A stretch of 33,726 nucleotides of DNA, taken from Chthoniobacterales bacterium. GTDB taxonomy: Bacteria > Verrucomicrobiota > Verrucomicrobiia > Chthoniobacterales > UBA10450. Each line of letters starts with the position of its first letter. Position 1 is the first letter of the stretch. The stretch spans positions 1 through 33,726 of the forward strand of contig JAICWQ010000012.1 in NCBI GenBank assembly GCA_025934755.1. Direction: 5' to 3'. The translations under genes and the position numbers were made by a program. Shown piece by piece: positions 23,574 through 30,649 of the stretch. The notes under the pieces were generated by a model. It was not told the DNA's origin and did no database searches. It saw nothing but the letters and a program-made list of their open reading frames with translations.

Positions 23574-24077
23574 TCATGTCGCGTTTCGTTCGGCAGTTCG
23601 AATACTGGAAAAGAAGATTTTGATGAGCTCTTCCGTCTCACCAAGAATGGCGGTCAGTTTGGAGCTCGGAACCATTTCGGATCTAGCCGCAAGTCGGAGC
23701 CAGCGTCGTGTTTCTTTCAGCTCCTTAAGACAGATCTTCAGCTTGTGAATGAAGTCTTTTCGCGATTCTGCAGCCTCGACTTCTCCATGATTGCCGTAGG
23801 GCGAAGTTGCACAGCGCAGCACCTGGCCAGCCAAGTGATTTGCCGCCCTCGTATTTGGCAATGCATCAACCAGCCGGATAATGCGCGCGCTGAATTCAAG
23901 AAGCCTGTCTTCCAGATCGAAGATTTGTCTTTGCTCGATTTGAGCGTTGGGCGTTGGGCGTTGGGCGTTGAGCGTTGAGTTCGATTTTCGGGAAGAAAAA
24001 TAACTTGGTGCGTCTTCGCGCAGATGATTCTTACCACTCCAAAGGATTAATCCCGCGGCGTTCGATGTTTTCTTCAT
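23574..24077 (-). CDS. Four-helix-bundle protein (23S rRNA-IVP/S23/Avd-like)
   Basis: The conserved part begins near residue 50 of the longest frame (QRQIFDLEDRLLEFSARIIRLVDALP, nucleotide about 23930) and runs about 118 residues to the stop. It has the IVP/S23 pattern: RLLEFSARIIRLV, a GQVLRCATSPYGNHGEVEAAESRKDFIHKLKI block and a final ELKETRRWLRLA/EELIKIF helix pair. Relatives are encoded in intervening sequences of some bacterial 23S rRNAs; Avd proteins of diversity-generating retroelements share the fold. Residues 34-47 come from a 7-nt repeat, and the first 33 look unconserved. The ATG at 24077 overlaps the MBL stop (ATGA), but no standard start sits nearer the domain. Inverted heptad tracts flank the gene. 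Confidence 0.82.
   Translation of the reverse strand: MKKTSNAAGLILWSGKNHLREDAPSYFSSRKSNSTLNAQRPTPNAQIEQRQIFDLEDRLLEFSARIIRLVDALPNTRAANHLAGQVLRCATSPYGNHGEVEAAESRKDFIHKLKICLKELKETRRWLRLAARSEMVPSSKLTAILGETEELIKIFFSSIRTAERNAT
23944..23978. repeat. 7-nt tandem repeat, right flank of the four-helix-bundle domain
   Basis: Five consecutive units on the plus strand: GCGTTGG three times, GCGTTGA twice. These are the reverse complement of the CCAACGC-type units at 23518-23559, so the two tracts form inverted flanks about 385 bp apart. They are translated as STLNAQRPTPNAQ in the longest frame. Confidence 0.88.
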
Positions 24078-25021
24078 AGCACAACCGGTTTTCCTTCAGT
24101 CATGACCAGGACTTTATCCTCAATGCCGTGAACCCGAGCCGACTCGCGCAATCGCTCAAGCGGTTCCTCAAGCGGTTCGTAACCGAGACGAAAAGTTCCA
24201 TAATGCATCGGCACCAGAGTTTTCGCCTTTAACTCATTGAATGCCCGAACCGCTTCTTCCGGATTCATGTGCACTTCCCGAGCCAGCGGCGGGTCGTAAG
24301 CGCCGATCGGCAACAGCGCGATCTCGATGTTGTGGCGTTCGCCGATTTCCTTAAATCCCTCGAAGTAGGCGGTGTCGCCGCAATGAAAAACGGACCGCCC
24401 GTCAGATCCGATGACAAAACCGCCGAAGCCGCGATGCGTGTCAGCCAGGAATCGCGCTCCCCAATGGTGCGCCGGGGTAAGTGAAACCCGAAGCGGACCG
24501 AGCTCGACCGTCTGCCACTCATCAAGCTCATGCACAATGTTGAAACCGAGGCGGTGGACCAAACGCCCAACCCCTACCGGAACCACAATCGGTTGATCCG
24601 CGGCGATCGCCCGAAGGGTTCGACGATCGAGATGGTCGAAATGCGCGTGAGTGACGAGCACGAAATCGATCGATGGCAGATGATGGATGTGAAAGCCCGG
24701 TTGCTTCAAACGTTTGATCACGCTGAGCCACATCGACCAGATCGGATCGATCAAGACGTTGGCTTCGTGGGTTTGAATTAAAAATGAGGCGTGACCGATC
24801 CAGGTGATGCAAATCTGGCCGGGCTGCACTTTTGGAAACAGCGGCCGGATGTTTCGGGCGCCGGACCTTTTGGTGAAGATCGACGGGATCCACACGCTGG
24901 TGATAAAATTGCGTTTGGTCCAATCGTTACCTGGACGAAGCTTCACTCGCTTCGATTTCTTCGCGCCGGTCTCCTGCGCGTGGCGAACGATCTTCCGCTT
25001 TCTCGAAAAAGGATTCGGCAC
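24074..25021 (-). CDS. NAPE-PLD-like MBL-fold hydrolase
   Basis: A 315-residue MBL-fold protein of the N-acyl-phosphatidylethanolamine phospholipase D/UlaG-like group. After a basic N-terminus come ITWIGHASFLIQT, then the zinc motif VTHAHFDHLDRR, TPAHHWGARF, HCGDTAYF and VPMHYGTF, all family landmarks. Likely a phosphodiesterase or lactonase; a phospholipid substrate is possible. The start is GTG at 25021 (MPNPFSRKRK). The TGA overlaps the ATG of the frame that includes the four-helix-bundle protein. Length agrees with NAPE-PLD-like bacterial proteins (about 310-370). Confidence 0.88.
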   Translation of the reverse strand: MPNPFSRKRKIVRHAQETGAKKSKRVKLRPGNDWTKRNFITSVWIPSIFTKRSGARNIRPLFPKVQPGQICITWIGHASFLIQTHEANVLIDPIWSMWLSVIKRLKQPGFHIHHLPSIDFVLVTHAHFDHLDRRTLRAIAADQPIVVPVGVGRLVHRLGFNIVHELDEWQTVELGPLRVSLTPAHHWGARFLADTHRGFGGFVIGSDGRSVFHCGDTAYFEGFKEIGERHNIEIALLPIGAYDPPLAREVHMNPEEAVRAFNELKAKTLVPMHYGTFRLGYEPLEEPLERLRESARVHGIEDKVLVMTEGKPVVL

Positions 25022-25072
25022 TGGGCCGAACCATATAAGTCGTGACGTCCCGAATCAAACCGCCCCGGCCGC

Positions 25073-25094
25073 GGTCGTACCTACAGGTACGACC
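25073..25094. repeat. Perfect 10-bp-stem palindrome between two leftward genes
   Basis: GGTCGTACCT, loop AC, AGGTACGACC. It begins 12 bases after the stop of the methyltransferase-like gene and lies upstream of the NAPE-PLD-like gene. It could be a terminator or an interspersed palindrome; only one copy is seen here. Confidence 0.65.
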
Positions 25095-25106
25095 CCAGAA
25101 CAGGAG

Positions 25107-25826
25107 CTAGGTGGTGAAGAAAAGTCGCAGACGGGGACGTAAACCGAGTGGCGGTAACGGAGGCGGCAGACAAACAAAGATCCCGTAACCGCGCTGGGAA
25201 TGCGGGCGTGGGTCGCGCTCGACATCCAGCTCACGGAAATCGAGAAAAAGCGGATCGTCGCCGAAAAACGCGTTAGAGAAATTATGTTCGACAAATTTTC
25301 GTTGCGGCGAATTGGGGGGGAAATCGTGAACGAACACTGCGCACGGTTTTCCGGTTTGTAAAAGATCGATTGCCAACTTTATCGCGCGAAAATCCTTGGG
25401 GCCGTCGATCAGAATTGCATCGCCGGCCTCCAGGCGTTCGGGCAAAATTTGCCGCGAGTCGCCGTAAAGCAGATCGACGTTGGATTCGTTTTTCAACTTC
25501 GCCTCCGCCGCGAGAGCGTTGTTCGATTCACGTTCGTATTCCACGCTGACTATCTGCGATTGGGGAAAGCAGCGGGCCAGAAGGAGCGTGCTTTTGCCGC
25601 GGGCCCGGCCGGATTCCAGAATCTGTTTCGGCGCGAACGGTTTCACAGCGGCATAAAACAAAAACATCTCGCTCTCCCAGATTCCGCCGAACCCGGCTTC
25701 GGGCGCGATGTTGGCGATGATTTGCCGATATTCCGGCAGCAATTGTTCAGCGCGTTCCGCGACAGCGGATGCAGTCAGTGACAAGTGACGAGTGACCGGT
25801 GACGAGTCCGGAGAAAAAGCCGGCAT
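25107..25826 (-). CDS. Class I methyltransferase-like protein
   Basis: A 239-residue protein. The middle shows a Rossmann methyltransferase-like order: QILESGRARGKSTLLLARCFP in place of motif I (ESG-x-x-RG-KS), IVSVEYE as the ribose-binding acidic strand, VDLLYGDSRQIL, and AILIDGPKDFRAIKLAIDLL, as in Methyltransf_24/cephalosporin-hydroxylase-like enzymes. FVHDFPPNSPQRKFVE follows. Function unknown; sugar or lipid modification is plausible next to the sulfotransferase locus. The N-terminus (PDSSPVTRHLSL) is encoded by a 7-nt tandem repeat, so the start may have been altered. The C-terminal tail (PPPLPPLGLRPRLRLFFTT) is Pro/Arg-rich and atypical. A palindrome follows the stop. Confidence 0.62.
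   Translation of the reverse strand: MPAFSPDSSPVTRHLSLTASAVAERAEQLLPEYRQIIANIAPEAGFGGIWESEMFLFYAAVKPFAPKQILESGRARGKSTLLLARCFPQSQIVSVEYERESNNALAAEAKLKNESNVDLLYGDSRQILPERLEAGDAILIDGPKDFRAIKLAIDLLQTGKPCAVFVHDFPPNSPQRKFVEHNFSNAFFGDDPLFLDFRELDVERDPRPHSQRGYGIFVCLPPPLPPLGLRPRLRLFFTT
25778..25808. repeat. 7-nt tandem repeat at the 5' end of the methyltransferase-like gene
   Basis: Units GTGACAA, GTGACGA, GTGACCG, GTGACGA and a partial GTC. It lies between the divergent methyltransferase-like and sulfotransferase starts and is translated in the former's N-terminus. Confidence 0.8.
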
Positions 25827-25879
25827 GCTGGAAGATCGGAAGTTTGTGCCTGCAAGCCAGCAGATTTAGACTGATCTCG

Positions 25880-26884
25880 ATGGAAAGCTTTCGGTTCGAC
25901 GAGCGCGCCTGTTTTATCGCCGGCGCGGCGAAATCGGGAACGACGCTGCTCGTCTCGTTACTGGACAGCCATCCCGAGTTGCTCGTGATGCCGCAGGACA
26001 CTGCCTACTTCCCAACAGTTTTGACGAAATATCGCGACCGTGGGCGCCGCGGGCAATTCGATTACCTGACCAGGGAATCGTGGACCAACGTGCTGTTTGG
26101 CTTTCAAGCGATGCGAGGCCGCCAGGATTACGCAGGGTTTCCCAAGCAAAAGTTTTTGGAAATCTTCGAGAACACCGCGTTCAATCCGGCGAATCAAGAT
26201 CGCGATTTACTGGTGTTGATGATGGAGGCCTACGCTCAGATCGTGGGCGTACCACTGGACCGGGTGAGACGGTGGGTGGAAAAAACTCCCGCGAACCGGA
26301 ATTATGTTCCTGAAATTTTTAGCCGGTTTCCGAAAGCGAAACTTCTGCTCACGATGCGCGATCCCCGGGCCCTGCTTTCGGCGCAAATCGCGCTCGAACA
26401 TACTCGCAACACGCGCCGGTTCTCCGTTTACTACGTCGTCGCGCATTGGCGGGCGGCCGCGAAGCTCGCGCGTAAAATTCGGAACAAAGAAATTCCAGGG
26501 CTCGTGGTCGGCTACGAAAATCTGGCCCTTGAACCGAAAGAGTCGATGCAAAAGGTGTGCGATTATCTTGAGATCAGTTTTGATCCCGAAATCGTCCTGA
26601 ACCCAACGAAGGCCGGCCGTTCCTGGGCCGGCAATTCGGCGGCCGGCACTCGCTTTGCCGAAATCAGCACGGCGCCGGTAACGCGCTGGAAAAACGATTT
26701 ACACGAAGACGAAATAGGCTGGGTTGAATCGCATTGCCGGGAGCTGATGCAGGAATTCGGTTATGAGCCGAGGCTGACCCGGCGTTCGCTGCGTCATTTT
26801 ATGAAGCCAATTCGCGGCGAAAGGCCGAAAGAATTTCTCAAATCGCGTGTATATTCATTACGCGACCGGGTGACCGGGACTTGA
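25880..26884 (+). CDS. Sulfotransferase-family protein
   Basis: A 334-residue cytosolic-type sulfotransferase (PAPS-dependent family). The 5'-phosphosulfate loop is FIAGAAKSGTTLLVSLLDSHPEL at 12-34 with the K-S-G-T-T core. The 3'-phosphate motif is LLLTMRDPRALLSAQ at 155-169. RWVEKTPANRNYVPEIFSRFP between them and a basic C-terminus fit the Sulfotransfer_3 type. It would place a sulfate on a sugar, lipid or small molecule. The ATG at 25880 is used because the longer frame upstream runs through the heptad tract. It begins a plus-strand locus with two more sulfotransferase domains. No CysD/N/C genes for PAPS synthesis are in the window. Confidence 0.85.
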   Translation: MESFRFDERACFIAGAAKSGTTLLVSLLDSHPELLVMPQDTAYFPTVLTKYRDRGRRGQFDYLTRESWTNVLFGFQAMRGRQDYAGFPKQKFLEIFENTAFNPANQDRDLLVLMMEAYAQIVGVPLDRVRRWVEKTPANRNYVPEIFSRFPKAKLLLTMRDPRALLSAQIALEHTRNTRRFSVYYVVAHWRAAAKLARKIRNKEIPGLVVGYENLALEPKESMQKVCDYLEISFDPEIVLNPTKAGRSWAGNSAAGTRFAEISTAPVTRWKNDLHEDEIGWVESHCRELMQEFGYEPRLTRRSLRHFMKPIRGERPKEFLKSRVYSLRDRVTGT

Positions 26885-26918
26885 TCGCGCAACAATTTCG
26901 ATTTCAGTTTTCGACGTT

Positions 26919-27803
26919 ATGAGGGCTCTAAGGATTCTTGTTCCAGTATTTTTCATTTGTGCGACAGCAATGGCGTTTGAATCGCGATTGCCGCTCAAGA
27001 CAATTTTCAAAGGCGAACCGCAGTTTCATCGGTTGATTTCACTGGCCAAAGAGAATGACTGGAAATCGCTTCCCATTGGCGAGCGAACCGCGGCTGTGGG
27101 CCAGGCCCTGACCGGAACACGGTACAAATCGTATACCCTGGAAATTGATAACCGGATCGAGTCGCCGTCCGTCAATCTGACAGGGCTCGACTGCTGGACG
27201 TTTTTCGAGACGTCACTCGCCTTCGCGCGAATGCTGAACGAGCCCGAGGAAAACTGGACGCCGGAAAATTTCCTGCATTACATCGAGATCGACCGTTACC
27301 GCGGTGGTGTTTGCACCGGCGAATATCTTTCGCGTCTGCATTATCTGGAAGACTGGCTCTACGACAATAACAAGCGCGGTCTGGTGGAAGATCTGACTAC
27401 GAAACTCGGCGGCTCCAGCGTGCCTCACGCCGCGCATGAAATGACGGCCGGCTGGCGGCATTACCGGTACCTTGCAGCCAACAAATCTTTGCTCGGCCCG
27501 CTCGCCCGAATGGAGGAAAATGTTTCAAGCCGGCCGCTTTACCAGATTCCCAAGAGCCGGGTGGCCAAGATCGAACCGAAGCTGCAAAGCGGCGATATCA
27601 TTGGGATCGTTTCGCACGACGGGAGATTATTTTCGACATCGCACGTGGGCCTGGCCCTGCGGACCAGTGACGGCGTGTTGCATTTCATGCACGCTTCGGC
27701 GCCGCACAATTACGGCCGAGTGCTGGTTGACTCGCGGCTGTCCACTTACTTGCGCACGTATCGCAGCGATACCGGCATCATGGTCGCGCGACCATTGAAG
27801 TGA
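26919..27803 (+). CDS. DUF1460 exported amidase-like protein
   Basis: A 294-residue protein with a signal peptide (MRALRILVPVFFICATAMA) and a DUF1460 domain. The fold is NlpC/P60-like. The likely catalytic cysteine is C92 in NLTGLDCWTFFETSLAFAR, and the histidine is H242 in FSTSHVGLALR; GDIIGIVS before it is the usual strand. YRGGVCTGEYLSRLHYLEDW is a family block. DUF1460 proteins are annotated as N-acetylmuramoyl-L-alanine amidase-like, so a role in cell-wall amide cleavage in the periplasm is likely. It follows the sulfotransferase by 34 bp on the same strand and may be cotranscribed. The motifs are complete, so it looks functional. Confidence 0.88.
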   Translation: MRALRILVPVFFICATAMAFESRLPLKTIFKGEPQFHRLISLAKENDWKSLPIGERTAAVGQALTGTRYKSYTLEIDNRIESPSVNLTGLDCWTFFETSLAFARMLNEPEENWTPENFLHYIEIDRYRGGVCTGEYLSRLHYLEDWLYDNNKRGLVEDLTTKLGGSSVPHAAHEMTAGWRHYRYLAANKSLLGPLARMEENVSSRPLYQIPKSRVAKIEPKLQSGDIIGIVSHDGRLFSTSHVGLALRTSDGVLHFMHASAPHNYGRVLVDSRLSTYLRTYRSDTGIMVARPLK

Positions 27804-27914
27804 CTACGACGCGATCGGCAGAGTGACGAGGAACGTTGCGCCCTTTCCAGCCCCATCACTTTGAGCAGAGGATCTCGAAGTGGCGTGGCGGGTGAATCCG
27901 GTTTTTGTCGACGC
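27804..27914 (-). pseudogene. Remnant of a histidine kinase C-terminus
   Basis: On the minus strand, 37 codons between two stops read out to DGAGKGATFLVTLPIAS followed by TAG at 27806-27804. GKGATF-x-V-x-LP is the usual end of a HATPase domain of sensor kinases. The codons before it (TRHATSRSSAQS) are degenerate, no N-box, G-box or start codon remains, and the piece ends at a TAA near 27917. It occupies the 222-bp gap between the DUF1460 and GT4-sulfotransferase genes and ends at the base following the DUF1460 stop. Probably a decayed kinase gene or an inserted fragment; chance similarity of a short stretch cannot be excluded. Confidence 0.45.
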
Positions 27915-28025
27915 TTAATTTTGATTTAACAAGCCGGAAGTAAACCGCGCAATCGCGCGACCAGTGATGCGAAGTTAACGACTGGAGTGGCGTTCAAAGA
28001 AGCTGTAAAAGGTTATTCTGAAGCA

Positions 28026-29864
28026 ATGAAAGTCTTGTGTGTCGTCGAGCATGGCAACGCGCCAAGTACGCGGCTTCGCCTGCGCGATTGCCTGGAGCAC
28101 TATCAACGCCTCGGGGTCGAGGCGACGGTGCTCCCGGCCCGGCGATCGAGTCTGGGCGACCGGCTGCGGGTTCTCAGGGAAGCAACTCGACACGACGTCG
28201 TCGTCCTGTTCAAGACAATCGGCTTCAACGGATTTGAGCTCAGCCTTCTGCAACGGGCGAACCGCCGAATCGTCTTTGATTTTGACGACGCGGTAATGTT
28301 TCGAGATCAGAAACATCGGCGCCCACTGCGCGCAAAGACGTTCAAAAAATTCGTCCGAACGGTGTGGCATTGCGAAGCAGTCGTCGCCGGAAACGATTTC
28401 CTTGCCTCTTTCGCAGAAGCTTGCGGGCGGCGCGCGGTGATTCTTCCCACTTCGATTGATCTGACCAAGTACAAATTAAAGGAGTATCAAGACGGCCTCG
28501 GCCTAACGATCGGCTGGCTCGGCCTGAGTGATGGTCTTCCCTACCTTCGCTACATTCAGCCAGCCTTGCAGCAACTGAGCACGCGCTTTCCGGGCTTGAA
28601 ACTGAAAGTGATCAGCGACAAACCGCTCCAACTTGATGGCGTTCGTGTTGAAAATGAACCCTGGCAATTGGAAACCGAGCAAACAACCCTGGCCAGTTTC
28701 GACATCGGCATTATGCCTCTGTGGGATTCGGTTTGGACCCGGGGCAAATGCGGTTACAAAATTTTGCAGTACATGGGAGTCGGGACGGCGGTGGTCGCCT
28801 CCGATGTTGGGGTGAACGGGCAGATCATCACCCATGGTGAGAATGGCTTTCTCGCGCGGAGCATCGACGATTGGATAGCGACCCTCGGAAGCCTGATTGC
28901 GGACGCTGACCAACGAAAAGAATTTGGAGTTCGCGGGCGTGAACTGATCGAGCAGCGTTATTCGCTGGAAACATTCGCGAAGGGATACGTCAAGGTTTTG
29001 CGGGAAGTCGCCCGGCATCCCAGTGATTCACCGTCCATTGTCACCCGGAGCGCGTTTCATCGATGGAACTTCAGCAGTCGCGCGCGCGAACTTTCCGGAG
29101 GGGATGCGATTGTGATTTCAGTGCCCAAAAGTGGACGCACCTGGGTCCGCACTTTTCTTTGCGCTTACTTTTGCAAGAGGGCCGGACGATCCTTCACCCT
29201 GCGGCCGGACCATTATCACGATCCAACCATACCTCGTCTGATTTTCTCCCACGATTTTGCAGAACAACGGATGAAGGGAAGAGTGTGGGACCGGGTCCGC
29301 GGCAAATATTTGGTGCCGGCCCGGGAATTGGCAAGGGCGCGGGTGATTCTGCTGGTCCGCGACCCGCGCGACGCGTTTGTATCGCTCTACATGCAGTTGG
29401 TCCATCGAACCCGGGAAACGCCGCAACAGATCAAAGAAAAAAAAGTCGGGGATCTGATGCGCGACCGCCGTTACGGCATCATGTCGATCATTAAGACGAT
29501 GAACGATTGGTTCGCCGAATTTGGACGCCACAATAATTTCACCCTGCTTCATTACGAATCGCTTCATGCATCTCCGCAACAGAACTTTCGCGCTCTGCTG
29601 GCAACGCTTGGGGAAACCTCGCCGGATCCGGACGCGTTTAAACATGCTCTCGAGTTTTCCGATTTCGCAAACATGCAACGACTGGAGACGGCCGGCGTGT
29701 TCGACTCGAAGATTCTACGGTCAACCGACGTCCGAAATCCGGAGTCGCTTAAGGTCCGGCGCGGAAAGGTCGGCGGATATCGCGATTATCTTTCTGCGGA
29801 AGACCAGGCCTTTGCCGCGGACGCGCTGAAACACCTCGACGCTCGCTTCGGGTACACCGCTTGA
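28026..29864 (+). CDS. GT4-type glycosyltransferase fused to a sulfotransferase
   Basis: A 612-residue two-domain protein. Residues 1-332 look like a GT-B, family-4-type glycosyltransferase: MKVLCVVEHG-x-PSTRLR, FDFDDAVMF at 84-92, GKCGYKILQYMGVGTAVVASDVG at 240-262 and THGENGFLA at 269-277. Residues 360-612 are a PAPS sulfotransferase: 5' loop VPKSGRTWVRTF at 366-377, 3'-phosphate motif LLVRDPRDAFVSLYMQ at 442-457 and the late KVRRGKVGGYRDYL at 576-589. One protein may thus add a sugar and sulfate it, or handle one glycan in two steps. The ATG at 28026 gives the natural MKVLCVVEH start. It overlaps the next sulfotransferase gene region (stop TGA at 29862-29864). Confidence 0.88.
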   Translation: MKVLCVVEHGNAPSTRLRLRDCLEHYQRLGVEATVLPARRSSLGDRLRVLREATRHDVVVLFKTIGFNGFELSLLQRANRRIVFDFDDAVMFRDQKHRRPLRAKTFKKFVRTVWHCEAVVAGNDFLASFAEACGRRAVILPTSIDLTKYKLKEYQDGLGLTIGWLGLSDGLPYLRYIQPALQQLSTRFPGLKLKVISDKPLQLDGVRVENEPWQLETEQTTLASFDIGIMPLWDSVWTRGKCGYKILQYMGVGTAVVASDVGVNGQIITHGENGFLARSIDDWIATLGSLIADADQRKEFGVRGRELIEQRYSLETFAKGYVKVLREVARHPSDSPSIVTRSAFHRWNFSSRARELSGGDAIVISVPKSGRTWVRTFLCAYFCKRAGRSFTLRPDHYHDPTIPRLIFSHDFAEQRMKGRVWDRVRGKYLVPARELARARVILLVRDPRDAFVSLYMQLVHRTRETPQQIKEKKVGDLMRDRRYGIMSIIKTMNDWFAEFGRHNNFTLLHYESLHASPQQNFRALLATLGETSPDPDAFKHALEFSDFANMQRLETAGVFDSKILRSTDVRNPESLKVRRGKVGGYRDYLSAEDQAFAADALKHLDARFGYTA

Positions 29865-29872
29865 GTCTTCGA

Positions 29873-30601
29873 ATGAATGCGCCCGTCCTCATCATCGGGG
29901 CACATCGTTCAGGAACCAGCGCAACGGCGCGCGCGCTCGAGATGGCTGGTCTCCAAATCGGGCAGCGATTGGACAGCCACCGCGAGTCAAAGGCCCTGCA
30001 ACGGCTCCACGAAGAATATCTCAGACAGGTCGGCGCGTCCTGGCATGATCCGAAACCGTTTTTGCAACACCTCCAAACCTCCGATGGGCGGCGCCATTGC
30101 GTGGAATATCTTCGCTCGAATATCCACGACGACTTTGGCCGAATCCTTGGATACCGAAACGATCCGAAGGGAATCTGGCGACGTTTGCGCTTAAAACTCG
30201 GAGCGCCCTGGGGATGGAAAGAGCCTCGCACCACTTTGTTCGCCCCGGCGTGGCTCGAAATCTTTCCGGACGCGCGAGTCCTTCACGTGGTCAGGAACGC
30301 GCTGGCTGCCGCCGAAAGTATTCGCGAACGCGAATTGAAATTCGAAGCGGCCGGAGACCAGCCGATTCCGAACCTCCGACATCTCAATTATTGCCGAGAG
30401 CTCGTTGAAACTTACGTGCGGGCCGCCGAACAGATGTCCGGTTCAGCAAATTATCGGCGGCTTGAATTTGAAGAGCTCCAGGCCAATCCTCCGGCATTGC
30501 TCGAGCAGTTGGCCAATTTTTGCGAGCTGCGCACTACGGCCGGGAAGGTCGCCGCCGCTGCGGCAAGTATTCGACCAGCCCGGGTCAGATCGGCGTTGTA
30601 A
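29873..30601 (+). CDS. Small sulfotransferase-family protein
   Basis: A 242-residue protein with the P-loop-like PAPS site LIIGAHRSGTSATARALEMAG at 6-26 (HRSGTS) and the second half-site RVLHVVRNALAAAESIRERE near 134-153. GAPWGWKEPRTTLF between them is typical of short sulfotransferase-like proteins that work on glycans. Whether it transfers sulfate or is a non-catalytic relative is open. The ATG at 29873 is eight bases after the upstream TGA; a TTG at 29861 overlapping that TGA is possible. Translation is surely coupled to the GT4-sulfotransferase gene, so the two should act on the same product. It converges with the response-regulator gene. Confidence 0.8.
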   Translation: MNAPVLIIGAHRSGTSATARALEMAGLQIGQRLDSHRESKALQRLHEEYLRQVGASWHDPKPFLQHLQTSDGRRHCVEYLRSNIHDDFGRILGYRNDPKGIWRRLRLKLGAPWGWKEPRTTLFAPAWLEIFPDARVLHVVRNALAAAESIRERELKFEAAGDQPIPNLRHLNYCRELVETYVRAAEQMSGSANYRRLEFEELQANPPALLEQLANFCELRTTAGKVAAAAASIRPARVRSAL

Positions 30602-30629
30602 TGCGGCCTGCGCTTCGGCTCAAGTTCAT

Positions 30630-30642
30630 CGGCAGGATGCCG
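30630..30642. repeat. Short palindrome between convergent genes
   Basis: CGGCA, loop GGA, TGCCG in the 48-bp gap between the sulfotransferase and response-regulator stops. It resembles the GGCAGGATGCC-type interspersed palindromes I recall from Verrucomicrobia and Planctomycetes; a single copy here, so uncertain. Confidence 0.35.
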
Positions 30643-30649
30643 GTGCACA

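Noticed and set aside
23518-23978. CRISPR array
   Set aside because: The repeats are 7-nt tandem units without spacers, and no cas genes are near.
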